A DNA stretch of 64,000 nucleotides, taken from assembly GCF_045629565.1 (NCBI RefSeq), contig NZ_JAZQRL010000126.1, forward strand, positions 62,001 through 126,000. The letters are read 5' to 3'. Made by a program: the position numbers and the translations under genes. The notes under the pieces are model-generated. The model was not told the DNA's origin. It saw only the letters and a program-made list of their open reading frames with translations, and made no database searches. The stretch's first letter is position 1. Every line of letters starts with the position of its first letter. Below are positions 1-8,956 of the stretch, piece by piece. The DNA is from Arcticibacter sp045629565. Its GTDB lineage: Bacteria > Bacteroidota > Bacteroidia > Sphingobacteriales > Sphingobacteriaceae.

Positions 1-1
1 A

Positions 2-2179
2 ATGGAAGAAGTCTACAAGTTTCTGAGGCTATTGAAAAAACACCGCCTCACGCTCGTTATAGTACCGGCCCTCACCGTAATTATCACTTTCTTTTTAGTC
101 AGGAACTTACCCGATTCTTACGTCTCGCAATCGCAGATTGCTACCGGGATTGTCGACAATACTCAGCAAGCCGTTTTAACCGGTAACAGTTCGTCTAAGG
201 GCTGGGCCGAGGTCAACCAGGAATTCGGCAACCTGATCGAGATGATGAAGCTTAAAAAGATACTGGACCAGGTGTCTTACAAACTCATCATCCATGATCT
301 CAATTCCACGAAACCCTTTCGTGACCCTCAATCTGCGCTAAAGGGATCCAGTCCGGCCGAGACCAGGCAAATACTTGCTACCTTTCAGGAAAAATACCAT
401 AAATCAGAAGGACTAAATCTTTGGGCTAAGGATCAAAGCAAACTGCATAATGTATTGCGGGCGCTCGACTATGACAGTGAATCGCTCAAAGGGAAATTAC
501 GGATAGGGAGAGCGGGAGACAGCGACTTCATCAACGCCGAATTCAACTCTGAAAACCCTCAGCTGTCAGCTTTTGTCGTCAACACACTGATCGAAGAATT
601 TATTAAACATTACGCCTATCTCGTCAAAACAAATCAAAGGCGGGCAAACGTGTTTCTCGATAGCCTGCTTGCTGAAAAAAGAGCGCAGATGAACTCCAGG
701 ATTGCTGCGCTTCGAAACTATAAAATCCAGAACCGTGTACTAAACCTGGAAGAGCAATCCAGCCAGCTATACGCTCAGATACTTGATTATAACAACAAAA
801 AGCAGGCAATCCTGAAGGACGTCTCCGCTAATGCAGGAGCAGTAAATGAAATTGAAGCCAAGTTCGCACCAGGAGAGCGGGGTTATCTGGAGTCTACGCT
901 AACGAAGATCAATCAAAGCCTGGTCTCTACGAAAGAAGAGCTTAAAGCACTGTACGATCTGTATATACAAAACGAGTTTGATCCCACGTATAAAACCTCC
1001 ATCGACTCACTCCAACGCATACTTAACTATCAGATTAATACATCCTCAGACCAATACGTAAATAGCCCTCTTGCCACCAAACAAGCACTCATTCAACAAA
1101 AAATCTTACTTGAGGTGCAGCTCGATCTCTCCCGGTACAGCATGACAACCATTGACAGGGAACTCAGGAACCTGAATAACCAATTTGATCAAATGGTGCC
1201 CCATGAAGCGGAGGTGCAATCGCTCGAGCGCGAAGTAGAAATTGCCAGTACAGAATACCTGGATGCATTAAACAAATTCAATCAAAGTAATATGGAATCC
1301 GGATTTTCCATAAAACTTAACCAGGTACAAAAAGCAATGCCCGGACTCCCCCAGCCATCAAAAAAGATGCTGCTCGTGATCCTCAGTGGAATAATCACGT
1401 TTGTATTTTGCCTCATGGTCCTTTTTATTCTGTTCTTTATGGATCATTCTGTCACAACGGCCAAGGAACTGGCAAATAAAACCAACGTTCCCGTCCTGGG
1501 AAGCCTGAATAAAATCAGCGGGCCGATGGTCGACCTCGGTGCGATATGGTCAGGTTCCGCCTCGCAAAGTCTTGATACTTTCAAGAATCAGCTACGTTCC
1601 ATCCGCTTCGAAGTCGATCATGAGCTTAATACCGGAATCGTCGCGGTAACCAGTATGGGTGCATCAGAAGGCAAAACCCTTCTCGCGCTGAGCCTCGCGC
1701 ATGCGTGGAAGATGACCGACAAAAAGATCCTTCTGATCGATGGCAACTTCGACCACCCTGACATCAGCAAATCGCTTGAAAGCAACATTTATATAGAAGA
1801 TTATCTTACAGGCATTACCGACATCAGTCACCTTCGTCCTTCTTCCGCGGTAACCGTGCTCGCCAACAAGGGCCAGGACCGCTCGCCGCTGGAAATCGCG
1901 GATGCTGAAACCATTAGGGAGAAGCTTGCCCAGCTTTCAGAACTATTTGATATTATCATTATTGAAACACCTCCTGTATCCATGATGAACCAAAGTAAAG
2001 AATGGATTCTGTTTGCAGGAAATGTGATAGCCGTCTTCGAAGCAGGTCAAACAATAACCGACGAAAAGAAAATCTATATACAATATCTGAAATCGCTGGA
2101 AGGAGGGTTCAGCGGCTGGGTATTGAATAAGTATGAACCGCTGCATATTGATGGCAAGGCGAAAAAAAACCAGGTATGA
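2..2179 (+). CDS. Wzc-like polysaccharide co-polymerase / BY-kinase homologue
   Basis: A 725-residue inner-membrane protein that would control chain length and export of a surface polysaccharide. A Wzz-type N-terminus has a first membrane segment at about residues 17-35. A long coiled-coil periplasmic region follows, then a second membrane segment at about 457-480 and a cytoplasmic P-loop domain. The Walker A motif (GASEGKT, about 553-559) and the Walker A' aspartate (LLIDG) are present. The Walker B position reads IIIETPP, with Glu655 in place of the usual Asp. The C-terminus has no tyrosine cluster, so kinase activity may be weak or lost. The ATG at position 2 gives a normal family N-terminus, so the gene appears complete. 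It overlaps the next glycosyltransferase by ATGA. Confidence 0.88.
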   Translation: MEEVYKFLRLLKKHRLTLVIVPALTVIITFFLVRNLPDSYVSQSQIATGIVDNTQQAVLTGNSSSKGWAEVNQEFGNLIEMMKLKKILDQVSYKLIIHDLNSTKPFRDPQSALKGSSPAETRQILATFQEKYHKSEGLNLWAKDQSKLHNVLRALDYDSESLKGKLRIGRAGDSDFINAEFNSENPQLSAFVVNTLIEEFIKHYAYLVKTNQRRANVFLDSLLAEKRAQMNSRIAALRNYKIQNRVLNLEEQSSQLYAQILDYNNKKQAILKDVSANAGAVNEIEAKFAPGERGYLESTLTKINQSLVSTKEELKALYDLYIQNEFDPTYKTSIDSLQRILNYQINTSSDQYVNSPLATKQALIQQKILLEVQLDLSRYSMTTIDRELRNLNNQFDQMVPHEAEVQSLEREVEIASTEYLDALNKFNQSNMESGFSIKLNQVQKAMPGLPQPSKKMLLVILSGIITFVFCLMVLFILFFMDHSVTTAKELANKTNVPVLGSLNKISGPMVDLGAIWSGSASQSLDTFKNQLRSIRFEVDHELNTGIVAVTSMGASEGKTLLALSLAHAWKMTDKKILLIDGNFDHPDISKSLESNIYIEDYLTGITDISHLRPSSAVTVLANKGQDRSPLEIADAETIREKLAQLSELFDIIIIETPPVSMMNQSKEWILFAGNVIAVFEAGQTITDEKKIYIQYLKSLEGGFSGWVLNKYEPLHIDGKAKKNQV

Positions 2180-3366
2180 TTGTACTGGACTTTATTTGGA
2201 CGATCTTTCAGGTTCTGGTAGGATTCTACCTGGTATGGCCTCTTATTCTGTATCTTTTATGGACGATCAGGAGCAAAAGTAACAACCAGCAGCAAGCAGG
2301 CGGTGCGGCAGAACAGGATTACGCTGTCATTGTTACCGCCTATGAGCAAACGCACACGCTCCCTGCTGTCATCTCCTCTATCCTGGAGCTCAACTACAGC
2401 AACTACCACATCTATGTCGTAGCCGATAAATGTGATATTTCAAACCTTAACTTCGACAGTTCAAAGATTTCCCTGTTAAGACCTGAAGTCACGCTCGCTA
2501 GCAACACGAAATCGCATTTTTACGCTATCAAACGCTTTGTAAGACCGCACACCTGTCTCACTATCGTGGATAGTGACAATCTGGTTCATCCTGAGTTTCT
2601 AAACGAGTTAAACAGAGCATTCAGCCGTGGATATCTGGCCGTACAAGGGCTTCGTGAAGCAAAGAACCTCGACACGACCTATGCTTGCCTTGACGCCGCA
2701 AGAGACATCTATTACCACCATTACGACGGCAAGCTCCTTTTTGAAGCGGGTTCCTCCGCAACGTTATCAGGATCAGGAATGGCATTCTCAGTGAATTTGT
2801 ACCGTGAATGTTTGGAACACCGGAACATTGAGGGAGCTGGATTTGACAAAGTTCTGCAAGCCGCAATAGTCGAAAAAAACTATCGGATTGCGTTTACTGA
2901 TCACGCAATCGTTTATGACGAGAAAACGTCCAGATCAGACCAGCTTGTTCAGCAAAGGTCCCGATGGATCAATACCTGGTTCAAGTACTTCTATCTGGGA
3001 TTCAAGCTGGTCGGTAAGGGTCTGAAGAATTCCAGCATTAATCAGCTGCTATTCGGCATAACACTACTGAGACCACCTCTATTCATTTTCATCCTGTTGT
3101 CGGGCGTTTGTTTCCTGGTCAATCTTTGGATCAGCCCTACTACCAGTATGGTGTGGCTACTGGCGTTCACGTCGTTTGTTGCGGGCTTTTACCTTGCTCT
3201 TTCGAAATCTGGAACTGATCCACGTATTTTTAAATCGCTCAAAAACATCCCGCATTTCATGTTTTATCAGATACAGTCTCTTCTAAAAAGCAGAAAGGCC
3301 AATCAGCGATCTGTAGCAACAAAACATTATCATGCGGAATCCATTGATAAGCTGAATAAGAAATGA
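2176..3366 (+). CDS. Family 2 glycosyltransferase, membrane-associated
   Basis: A 396-residue processive-type GT2 enzyme. An N-terminal membrane helix (about 5-25) is followed by a GT-A domain with the metal-binding D132-S-D134 motif and a QxxRW motif (Q260 to W264). Two or three hydrophobic segments lie near the C-terminus (about 295-345). QxxRW is typical of enzymes that extend a chain at the membrane, so a role in initiating or extending the exopolysaccharide repeat is inferred; the sugar cannot be told. Its start overlaps the Wzc-like gene by four bases, and its stop overlaps the start of a tiny downstream ORF, also as ATGA, so it belongs to one translationally coupled operon. Confidence 0.88.
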   Translation: MIVLDFIWTIFQVLVGFYLVWPLILYLLWTIRSKSNNQQQAGGAAEQDYAVIVTAYEQTHTLPAVISSILELNYSNYHIYVVADKCDISNLNFDSSKISLLRPEVTLASNTKSHFYAIKRFVRPHTCLTIVDSDNLVHPEFLNELNRAFSRGYLAVQGLREAKNLDTTYACLDAARDIYYHHYDGKLLFEAGSSATLSGSGMAFSVNLYRECLEHRNIEGAGFDKVLQAAIVEKNYRIAFTDHAIVYDEKTSRSDQLVQQRSRWINTWFKYFYLGFKLVGKGLKNSSINQLLFGITLLRPPLFIFILLSGVCFLVNLWISPTTSMVWLLAFTSFVAGFYLALSKSGTDPRIFKSLKNIPHFMFYQIQSLLKSRKANQRSVATKHYHAESIDKLNKK

Positions 3367-3503
3367 GAGTAGATCCGATAAAGAGAGACGAACAAAAGCA
3401 CCGCCGACTTGAATTAAAGTTGCAGGAATACAAACGGAGAGCTGCAATTGCCCTTGTCTGCATAGTCGTATATTTCTTTTTTATCAAGCTGGTCTTCTTA
3501 TAA
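3363..3503 (+). CDS. 46-residue single-pass membrane micro-protein, unknown function
   Basis: This ORF of 46 codons plus stop is not a known family to me. The N-terminal 26 residues are strongly basic and helical (many Lys, Arg, Glu and Gln). A hydrophobic stretch of about 19 residues follows (A27 to F45, rich in Val, Ile and Phe), predicting a cytoplasmic N-terminus and one membrane helix. Its ATG overlaps the stop of the upstream glycosyltransferase (ATGA, 3363-3366). Its TAA overlaps the ATG of the polymerase gene (TAATG, 3501-3505). Overlaps on both sides with an intact frame fill exactly the space between two conserved genes, which argues for a real coupled gene. A role as a small partner of the polymerase or glycosyltransferase is inference only. 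Confidence 0.68.
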   Translation: MRVDPIKRDEQKHRRLELKLQEYKRRAAIALVCIVVYFFFIKLVFL

Positions 3504-5011
3504 TGAAGGATATAATACTCACCTTGGATAAAAAAACGGCACGCAACGATCAAAAATCGGCGTCGTATTTCCGGCGGATATTTCTCGTTGAGAAGTTACG
3601 AAATACCGAAGGGTTGATCTTGCTTTCACTCTTCGCATTGCTGTCTTCCCTCGTGATCTATAGCCAGGGACTTACTGGCGGCATATTAATGCTCGTAGTG
3701 ATGATGGGGTTACCGGCAGTTTTCGCCATTGTCAGGTTTCCGAAATTCGGTATCCTCATCACATTGATTAGCGCCTATTTGCTCATGTGGATTTATGGGA
3801 TGGTCGCTTCTTTTCCTTTAGGTACGGTAATGGATGGTATACAGGCTCTTCTTATTCTGGGCTTTTTCATAAGTCAGAAGCAGAAGCCAGACTGGAGCCT
3901 GTTTAAGCAGCCTGTTGGGATCATTATCCTCATTTGGGTAGGCTACAACATTTTGCAATTGGGAAATCCCGCAGCAGAGTCGCGTATGGCCTGGGTATAT
4001 ACTATCAGGGCCGTAGCGGTGATCACACTCATGTATTTCATTTTTAGCCATAACATCAGAACCGTCAGTTTCTTAAAAATTATCCTGAAGATCTGGCTGG
4101 CACTCGCGCTGTTTGGGGCCTTATATGCTTTTAAACAAGAATACATCGGATTTTCTACCTCTGAGTTAAAAACGCTTGAAGACCCGCGCGTCAGAGCGCT
4201 TTATTTTATAAATGGTCACTGGCGAAAGTTTTCCATATTCTCTGACCCTGTTGCTTTTTCGTATAACATGGTTGCGGCTGCCCTATTTTGCATCACCATG
4301 CTTTTCAGTCACCTGAAAAGACCAAAAAAAATTATACTGGCAGTCATGGCCCTGATCTTCTTGCAGGCTATGCTGTTTTCGGGAACTAGAGGTGCATATG
4401 TTCTTGTCCCCGCCGGACTTCTCCTGTTGATCGTTCTTAAGCTAAACAAGAACATGATGATCTTCAGTTTAGTCGCCGCAGCATGCATGGTCTTACTGAT
4501 TTTCACGCCAACATCCAGCCCGTCAATAAAGCGCTTCCAGTCTGCCTTCCGCCCCTCCGAAGACGCATCCTTTAATGTAAGAAAACAGAACCAAAAAAGG
4601 ATTCAGCCTTATATACAAACCCACCCCTTTGGTGGAGGCCTCGGAGCAACGGGAGTATGGGGCACCAGGTTCTCTCCAAATTCCTTTCTTGCCAATTTTC
4701 CGCCTGACAGCGGTTACGTCCGCGTTGCCGTCGAAACGGGATCCGTTGGCCTTCTTTTAATTTGCACCTTGATGGTGGTTATACTGATAACGGGTATCAA
4801 CAGTTTCTTCTCGATCAAAGATCCTGAATTGAGGTCGTACTGTTTGGCTATGTCTGTGATCATCTTCGCTTATGCCATTGGAAACTACCCTCAGGAAGCA
4901 ATCGTTCAGTTTCCTTCAAATATATACTTCTACCTTTTCGCAGCACTGATCACGGTTACAAAGCGATTAGATCTGGAGAGACAAAACGAACTTCAATCCC
5001 CCAATCCCTAA
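3503..5011 (+). CDS. O-antigen ligase / Wzy-type polymerase family membrane protein
   Basis: A 502-residue polytopic membrane protein with about 11-12 hydrophobic segments. A Wzy_C-like block lies around residues 285-315 (SGTRG followed by a hydrophobic helix). A long periplasmic loop at about 320-400 contains the HPFGGGLG segment typical of the family. It would polymerise undecaprenyl-linked repeat units or ligate glycan on the periplasmic face. The start overlaps the stop of the 46-residue ORF. In a locus with Wzc-like and Wzx-like genes, the polymerase (Wzy) role is more likely than O-antigen ligase; the sequence alone does not separate the two. Confidence 0.85.
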   Translation: MKDIILTLDKKTARNDQKSASYFRRIFLVEKLRNTEGLILLSLFALLSSLVIYSQGLTGGILMLVVMMGLPAVFAIVRFPKFGILITLISAYLLMWIYGMVASFPLGTVMDGIQALLILGFFISQKQKPDWSLFKQPVGIIILIWVGYNILQLGNPAAESRMAWVYTIRAVAVITLMYFIFSHNIRTVSFLKIILKIWLALALFGALYAFKQEYIGFSTSELKTLEDPRVRALYFINGHWRKFSIFSDPVAFSYNMVAAALFCITMLFSHLKRPKKIILAVMALIFLQAMLFSGTRGAYVLVPAGLLLLIVLKLNKNMMIFSLVAAACMVLLIFTPTSSPSIKRFQSAFRPSEDASFNVRKQNQKRIQPYIQTHPFGGGLGATGVWGTRFSPNSFLANFPPDSGYVRVAVETGSVGLLLICTLMVVILITGINSFFSIKDPELRSYCLAMSVIIFAYAIGNYPQEAIVQFPSNIYFYLFAALITVTKRLDLERQNELQSPNP

Positions 5012-5019
5012 CTGTCCCC

Positions 5020-5874
5020 ATGAAAATACCAAAATGGATAAACGACGTCAACTTACCCTATAAGACTTACGACGAAGTCCCGCAAAACATCTTTGATGAG
5101 ATAAATGCAAACTTAGATAAGGTGATCAGCAACCAACCAGCAATCACAATACTTATCGCCGCCTATAACGAAGAAGTAAATATTCTTCGCTGTATATACT
5201 CCCTTTCCAAAATGAAAACGGATATGCCGTTTGAGATCCTCGTAGTAAATAATAACTCCACCGACAAAACGCAGAACACACTGGAGCGTCTGCATGTCAG
5301 GAACGTTTTCCAGGCGATCCAGGGCTGCGGTCCTGCAAGGCAGTTAGGACAGGAAAACGCACGAGGAAAATATATATTACTGGCTGATGCCGATTGTCTG
5401 TATCCACAGGTGTGGGTTGGCGAGATGATGAAAGTCTTGCAGCAACCAGGTGTCGCCTGCGTTTATGGCAGATATTCTTTTCTCCCTGAAGAGGGATATC
5501 CAAGATGGCAGCTCTATATGCTGGAGAAAATGAAAGACATTATCGCCTCCTACAGGCAGATCAAGCGTCCCTATCTCAACACCTATGGAATCAGTATGGG
5601 CTATGTAAAAGACTTCGGATTAAAAGCCGGATACGTCATGGCCAACATTAGAGGAGAAGACGGTCGACTGGCTTTCGACATGATGAAATATGGTAAGATC
5701 ATGCCCGTAAAGTCGAACTCCGCAAGACCATGGACCGGCCCTCGCACATTAGACAGAGACGGAAGCTTTGCCAAGGCGCTAAGCAATAGGATCATCAGGG
5801 AAATCAAAAGATCCGTAAAAATGCTGCGATCGGAGAAAACTCACGATACGAAGACTTCAAGCAATGAGGATTAA
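5020..5874 (+). CDS. Family 2 glycosyltransferase
   Basis: A 284-residue soluble GT-A glycosyltransferase. It shows the nucleotide-binding start ITILIAAYNEE (about 42-52), the NNNSTD motif (about 78-83) and the metal-binding D123-A-D125 motif. It begins 8 bases after the polymerase stop and probably ends the first co-directional operon. Its TAA stop lies in a TTAA tetramer shared with the stop of the convergent glycosyltransferase gene. Donor and acceptor sugars cannot be predicted. Confidence 0.87.
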   Translation: MKIPKWINDVNLPYKTYDEVPQNIFDEINANLDKVISNQPAITILIAAYNEEVNILRCIYSLSKMKTDMPFEILVVNNNSTDKTQNTLERLHVRNVFQAIQGCGPARQLGQENARGKYILLADADCLYPQVWVGEMMKVLQQPGVACVYGRYSFLPEEGYPRWQLYMLEKMKDIIASYRQIKRPYLNTYGISMGYVKDFGLKAGYVMANIRGEDGRLAFDMMKYGKIMPVKSNSARPWTGPRTLDRDGSFAKALSNRIIREIKRSVKMLRSEKTHDTKTSSNED

Positions 5875-7073
5875 ATAAACACACCTTTGGCATTTGCCAC
5901 CTTTTGGATATTGTCTAAAAGGATTTCAGAAACGGCCTTCCAGCTGTATCGCTTGGCAAAAACAATCCTGGAAGCCTGTCTCTCCTTATTATCCTCATCA
6001 AGCGCTCTTTCGATAGCGGTAATATACCCGTCCGCATCACTGGCCAGATAAGTAACTTCACTGAATACTTCCTTCATGGTATTGGTTTCGGTCGCTACGA
6101 CAGGCCTTCCCAGCGCTAGATATTCAATGATCTTAAGCGGGAAGTTGCCGATGGTAATTTCGTTAATCAACTGCGGATTGATACACACATCGAAATGCTT
6201 GACGTAAGCAGGAACCTCATTCGTGTGCTTCTTCGATAAGAATGATATATTGGGTATCTCGTGCAGGATACTGCTCCTAAACGCATCGTCTTCGCTGCCT
6301 ATAAAAACAAAATCCCAGTCGCTCCTCTTCACTGCCATATCCTCAATAAGCTTGATATCGATGCGCATGGAGTTCAGTGCACCCACGTATCCAATCAAAG
6401 GACGTTTGTATGCGTCTAACTCCTGAGGTTTTGACCAGTTTACAGAATCATCGAAAACCTCAAGGTCAGCCCCATTGCCGATGTAAAAACTGTTTGCGTT
6501 ATATCTCAAAGCGCGTCTTGTGAAGTCCATTGAGTTGCACACTACCAGGTCACTTTTCTTCATCAGCTTCGGCTCGAGGCTCGTGCCGTGTTTTTTCCAA
6601 TAATCGAACCCGAGGGTATAATCCCTATCCAGATAAACGGTAAGCGATGGTCTCAAAAACTCTTTCAGATAAAAGCTACGAAACATATCTTTATCGTTGA
6701 TCAACACGAAAGATTCAAATTGGAGTTGATCTATAGCCTGTTGAATGCACGATGCGAAGTTTTTGTTGTTCAATCGGTTAAAAAACGAAAACAAGAACGT
6801 CGAAGGAATCCAGTTTATTGACTCGATAACCTTTCCGGGATTTAAAACCGCCAGGTTCTCCGTCACCTTTAGAAGTCCCTCTTTCCCATCTTTAATATCC
6901 TGTATGTGTCGTTGTGTATACTCATCCTTTTCGGCCGAAAGCAATGTACGTCTGTCTATTGGCGGGTTCACATAGAGCACCCGATGTTCTTTAGACAGTT
7001 CTTTGGCTAAGCTGGTAGACGTTGACTCTCTGTCTGTGTTGATTCGTTGTAAGCTGACGAAAACGAAATTCAT
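5871..7073 (-). CDS. Family 1/4 glycosyltransferase
   Basis: A 400-residue GT-B glycosyltransferase. The C-terminal Rossmann half has a GYVGAL-type segment and the nucleotide-sugar motif PLKIIEYLALGRPVVAT (about 315-335), with the family glutamate. The N-terminal half is less conserved, as is usual for the acceptor-binding domain. It is the last gene of a three-gene minus-strand block of glycosyltransferases. It converges on the plus-strand GT2 gene and shares four bases at the stop codons. It is likely one of the sequential transferases building the polysaccharide repeat unit. Confidence 0.85.
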   Translation of the reverse strand: MNFVFVSLQRINTDRESTSTSLAKELSKEHRVLYVNPPIDRRTLLSAEKDEYTQRHIQDIKDGKEGLLKVTENLAVLNPGKVIESINWIPSTFLFSFFNRLNNKNFASCIQQAIDQLQFESFVLINDKDMFRSFYLKEFLRPSLTVYLDRDYTLGFDYWKKHGTSLEPKLMKKSDLVVCNSMDFTRRALRYNANSFYIGNGADLEVFDDSVNWSKPQELDAYKRPLIGYVGALNSMRIDIKLIEDMAVKRSDWDFVFIGSEDDAFRSSILHEIPNISFLSKKHTNEVPAYVKHFDVCINPQLINEITIGNFPLKIIEYLALGRPVVATETNTMKEVFSEVTYLASDADGYITAIERALDEDNKERQASRIVFAKRYSWKAVSEILLDNIQKVANAKGVFI

Positions 7074-7096
7074 GGGAAGGCTCTTGATGCGTGTAA

Positions 7097-7867
7097 TTAA
7101 TACTTTGTAAATAGAAGATCGTAATTATAACGGATTTGGCGGTAACCATATCTAAAAAGCGATATCAAAGGATTCTTGCTGGTCGTCCAGCTCTTTCTTC
7201 TCATCGTACTTGGTTCATCCGCCGAATTCACCTGTGTAAATAAGCTCTTGAAGTCATTATAAAACAGACCTTTGCCGTTATTTTGGATAAACGAAACGCA
7301 CATACGATATTCTGTCCGGTCACCTTTGATCCCCTCTGCGTAACGGCCAAATTTATCGGGAAAGCTACTTCGGCGCAGGTGGGGATGATCGCTATAATAG
7401 TAAATTTTCCGGTAATTCGTATACCAGGGCTTTATCAACATCTCCGAATAACCTTTCTTGTAAGGTTTAAGATAAGGATATGCCGAGTAGGCGTAAAATC
7501 TAACCATATCAAGATCATTACGCTCCTCCATGATTGCCAGCGCATCAAGAAAATGTTCAGGAAACGACTCTGAAGGAACAAAGTCCTCTTGTACGTATAA
7601 AGTATAAGGTGTCCTCACGGCCTCCTGCCCTTTGTTAATATTGTTCGCCAGGCCCTTATTTACCGGAGTAGTAACCAAGTGAAAATTATACCTGCCTTTC
7701 AGGTCCTTCAAGCTGGTCAGCTGATCTTCTGTACTGCCGTCGTCAGAAATCACTATATCATCAAAACGGCAATCCAGACGCTCAAAACTGGATAACAACC
7801 TTTCTAAAGAACTGCTTCTGTTATAATGAGTAACGAGTAAAGTTACCCCGGGAAATTCATTGGCCAT
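7097..7867 (-). CDS. Family 2 glycosyltransferase
   Basis: A 256-residue GT-A enzyme with the opening VTLLVTHYNR, an SDDGST motif (about 41-46) and a Q93-E-D95 sequence in place of the classical DxD. The short C-terminal part has no obvious membrane helix. It lies 23 bases upstream of the GT1 gene on the same strand and is probably co-transcribed with it and with the GT8 gene further upstream. Substrate unknown. Confidence 0.83.
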   Translation of the reverse strand: MANEFPGVTLLVTHYNRSSSLERLLSSFERLDCRFDDIVISDDGSTEDQLTSLKDLKGRYNFHLVTTPVNKGLANNINKGQEAVRTPYTLYVQEDFVPSESFPEHFLDALAIMEERNDLDMVRFYAYSAYPYLKPYKKGYSEMLIKPWYTNYRKIYYYSDHPHLRRSSFPDKFGRYAEGIKGDRTEYRMCVSFIQNNGKGLFYNDFKSLFTQVNSADEPSTMRRKSWTTSKNPLISLFRYGYRQIRYNYDLLFTKY

Positions 7868-7946
7868 TTGTAAATATTATCGTTCTCGTAAAGCTTTATG
7901 CTACTGTTTTTAACATTGTTTAAAAGGTAGTTCTCCCGACATCTCA

Positions 7947-8852
7947 TCAGGAGGGTGTCTGGCTCACTAATCCGCGCCACCTTTTAACAATCTTATTATA
8001 TAACTTCTTCATTAGTCTGAAGTTATTGCTTATAGGTTTAAAGCCAGTCCATTTTGTTAACCTTAGATAATGAAAGAACCTGGTCCTGTAGTCATTGTTT
8101 AAATCGTAAGATGTATAAATAGGCTTAACTCCAATAAAATGAATAACATATGGATCAGTATTATTCGAAGTAGAGTAACTATTCCACCTGCTATCCAGTT
8201 CAAGCCATTGGTTGGCCAGAACCACATTCAGTCCATACTGATCAGGAAATCCCGCGTACCTGCTATTTTCGCTCACGCAGGCAAGGATACGGCTCGTTAA
8301 GTCCTCTTCACGCCACTTAATCGGATCCATCAGCAACAGGCCACTATTGAAGTACTTGGTTTCAGGATGTAAGCCTAGTTCTTGGTAGTTTGTTATTCCG
8401 CCCCACTTGCTGCTTACCGTTTCCGACCGGTCTACAACGCCGGCTATCACTCTGCCCTGCATGTCCATCTCCCATAATCTCGCAATATCGGTTTCCACGA
8501 TCATATCCACATCCAGATACAAAACCCGCCCTAAGGACGGAGGAATGAAATGTGGAATAAACAAGCGGATATAAACGTTTAAAGGAAATGTGGAGTTATC
8601 GAGAGGCAACATCGTTTGGTCAGGAATGACATCATCCAGATTAAGCCAGGTTAAATCGAACACCTGTCCGGAGACAGATTCTGAAATTTTGCTCTTACTG
8701 CTTGCTTTAAGGCCATCATCAACGATGTAAAGCGCGATTTGCTCTTGACCCATGCGGTTAACCTCTATGGATTTCAGCAATGCCGCCAGCATAACCGCAT
8801 AATGATTATCACATACCGTAACAATAGTTATCGCGTTGTTCATATCTTCCAT
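7947..8852 (-). CDS. Family 8 glycosyltransferase (LgtC/GspA-like)
   Basis: A 301-residue retaining galactosyl- or glucosyltransferase of family GT8. Visible hallmarks are the LYLDVDM motif with metal-binding D114 and D116, the FNSGLLLMD segment (about 168-176), and HFIGVKP near the C-terminus, matching the family HFxGxxKP box. The start at 8852 could also be the second Met at 8843, which would remove three residues. It is the first gene of the minus-strand glycosyltransferase block. The 104-base gap to the divergent flippase gene must hold both promoters. Confidence 0.88.
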   Translation of the reverse strand: MEDMNNAITIVTVCDNHYAVMLAALLKSIEVNRMGQEQIALYIVDDGLKASSKSKISESVSGQVFDLTWLNLDDVIPDQTMLPLDNSTFPLNVYIRLFIPHFIPPSLGRVLYLDVDMIVETDIARLWEMDMQGRVIAGVVDRSETVSSKWGGITNYQELGLHPETKYFNSGLLLMDPIKWREEDLTSRILACVSENSRYAGFPDQYGLNVVLANQWLELDSRWNSYSTSNNTDPYVIHFIGVKPIYTSYDLNNDYRTRFFHYLRLTKWTGFKPISNNFRLMKKLYNKIVKRWRGLVSQTPS

Positions 8853-8956
8853 ATATTAGCTACCCGAATAAACACCGCCCAAGTTAAACAATTTTAACAC
8901 TTTTCACTTTCAGTATGAAAAGCGGGATGATAATATGGATGGAATAAAATTTTCCG

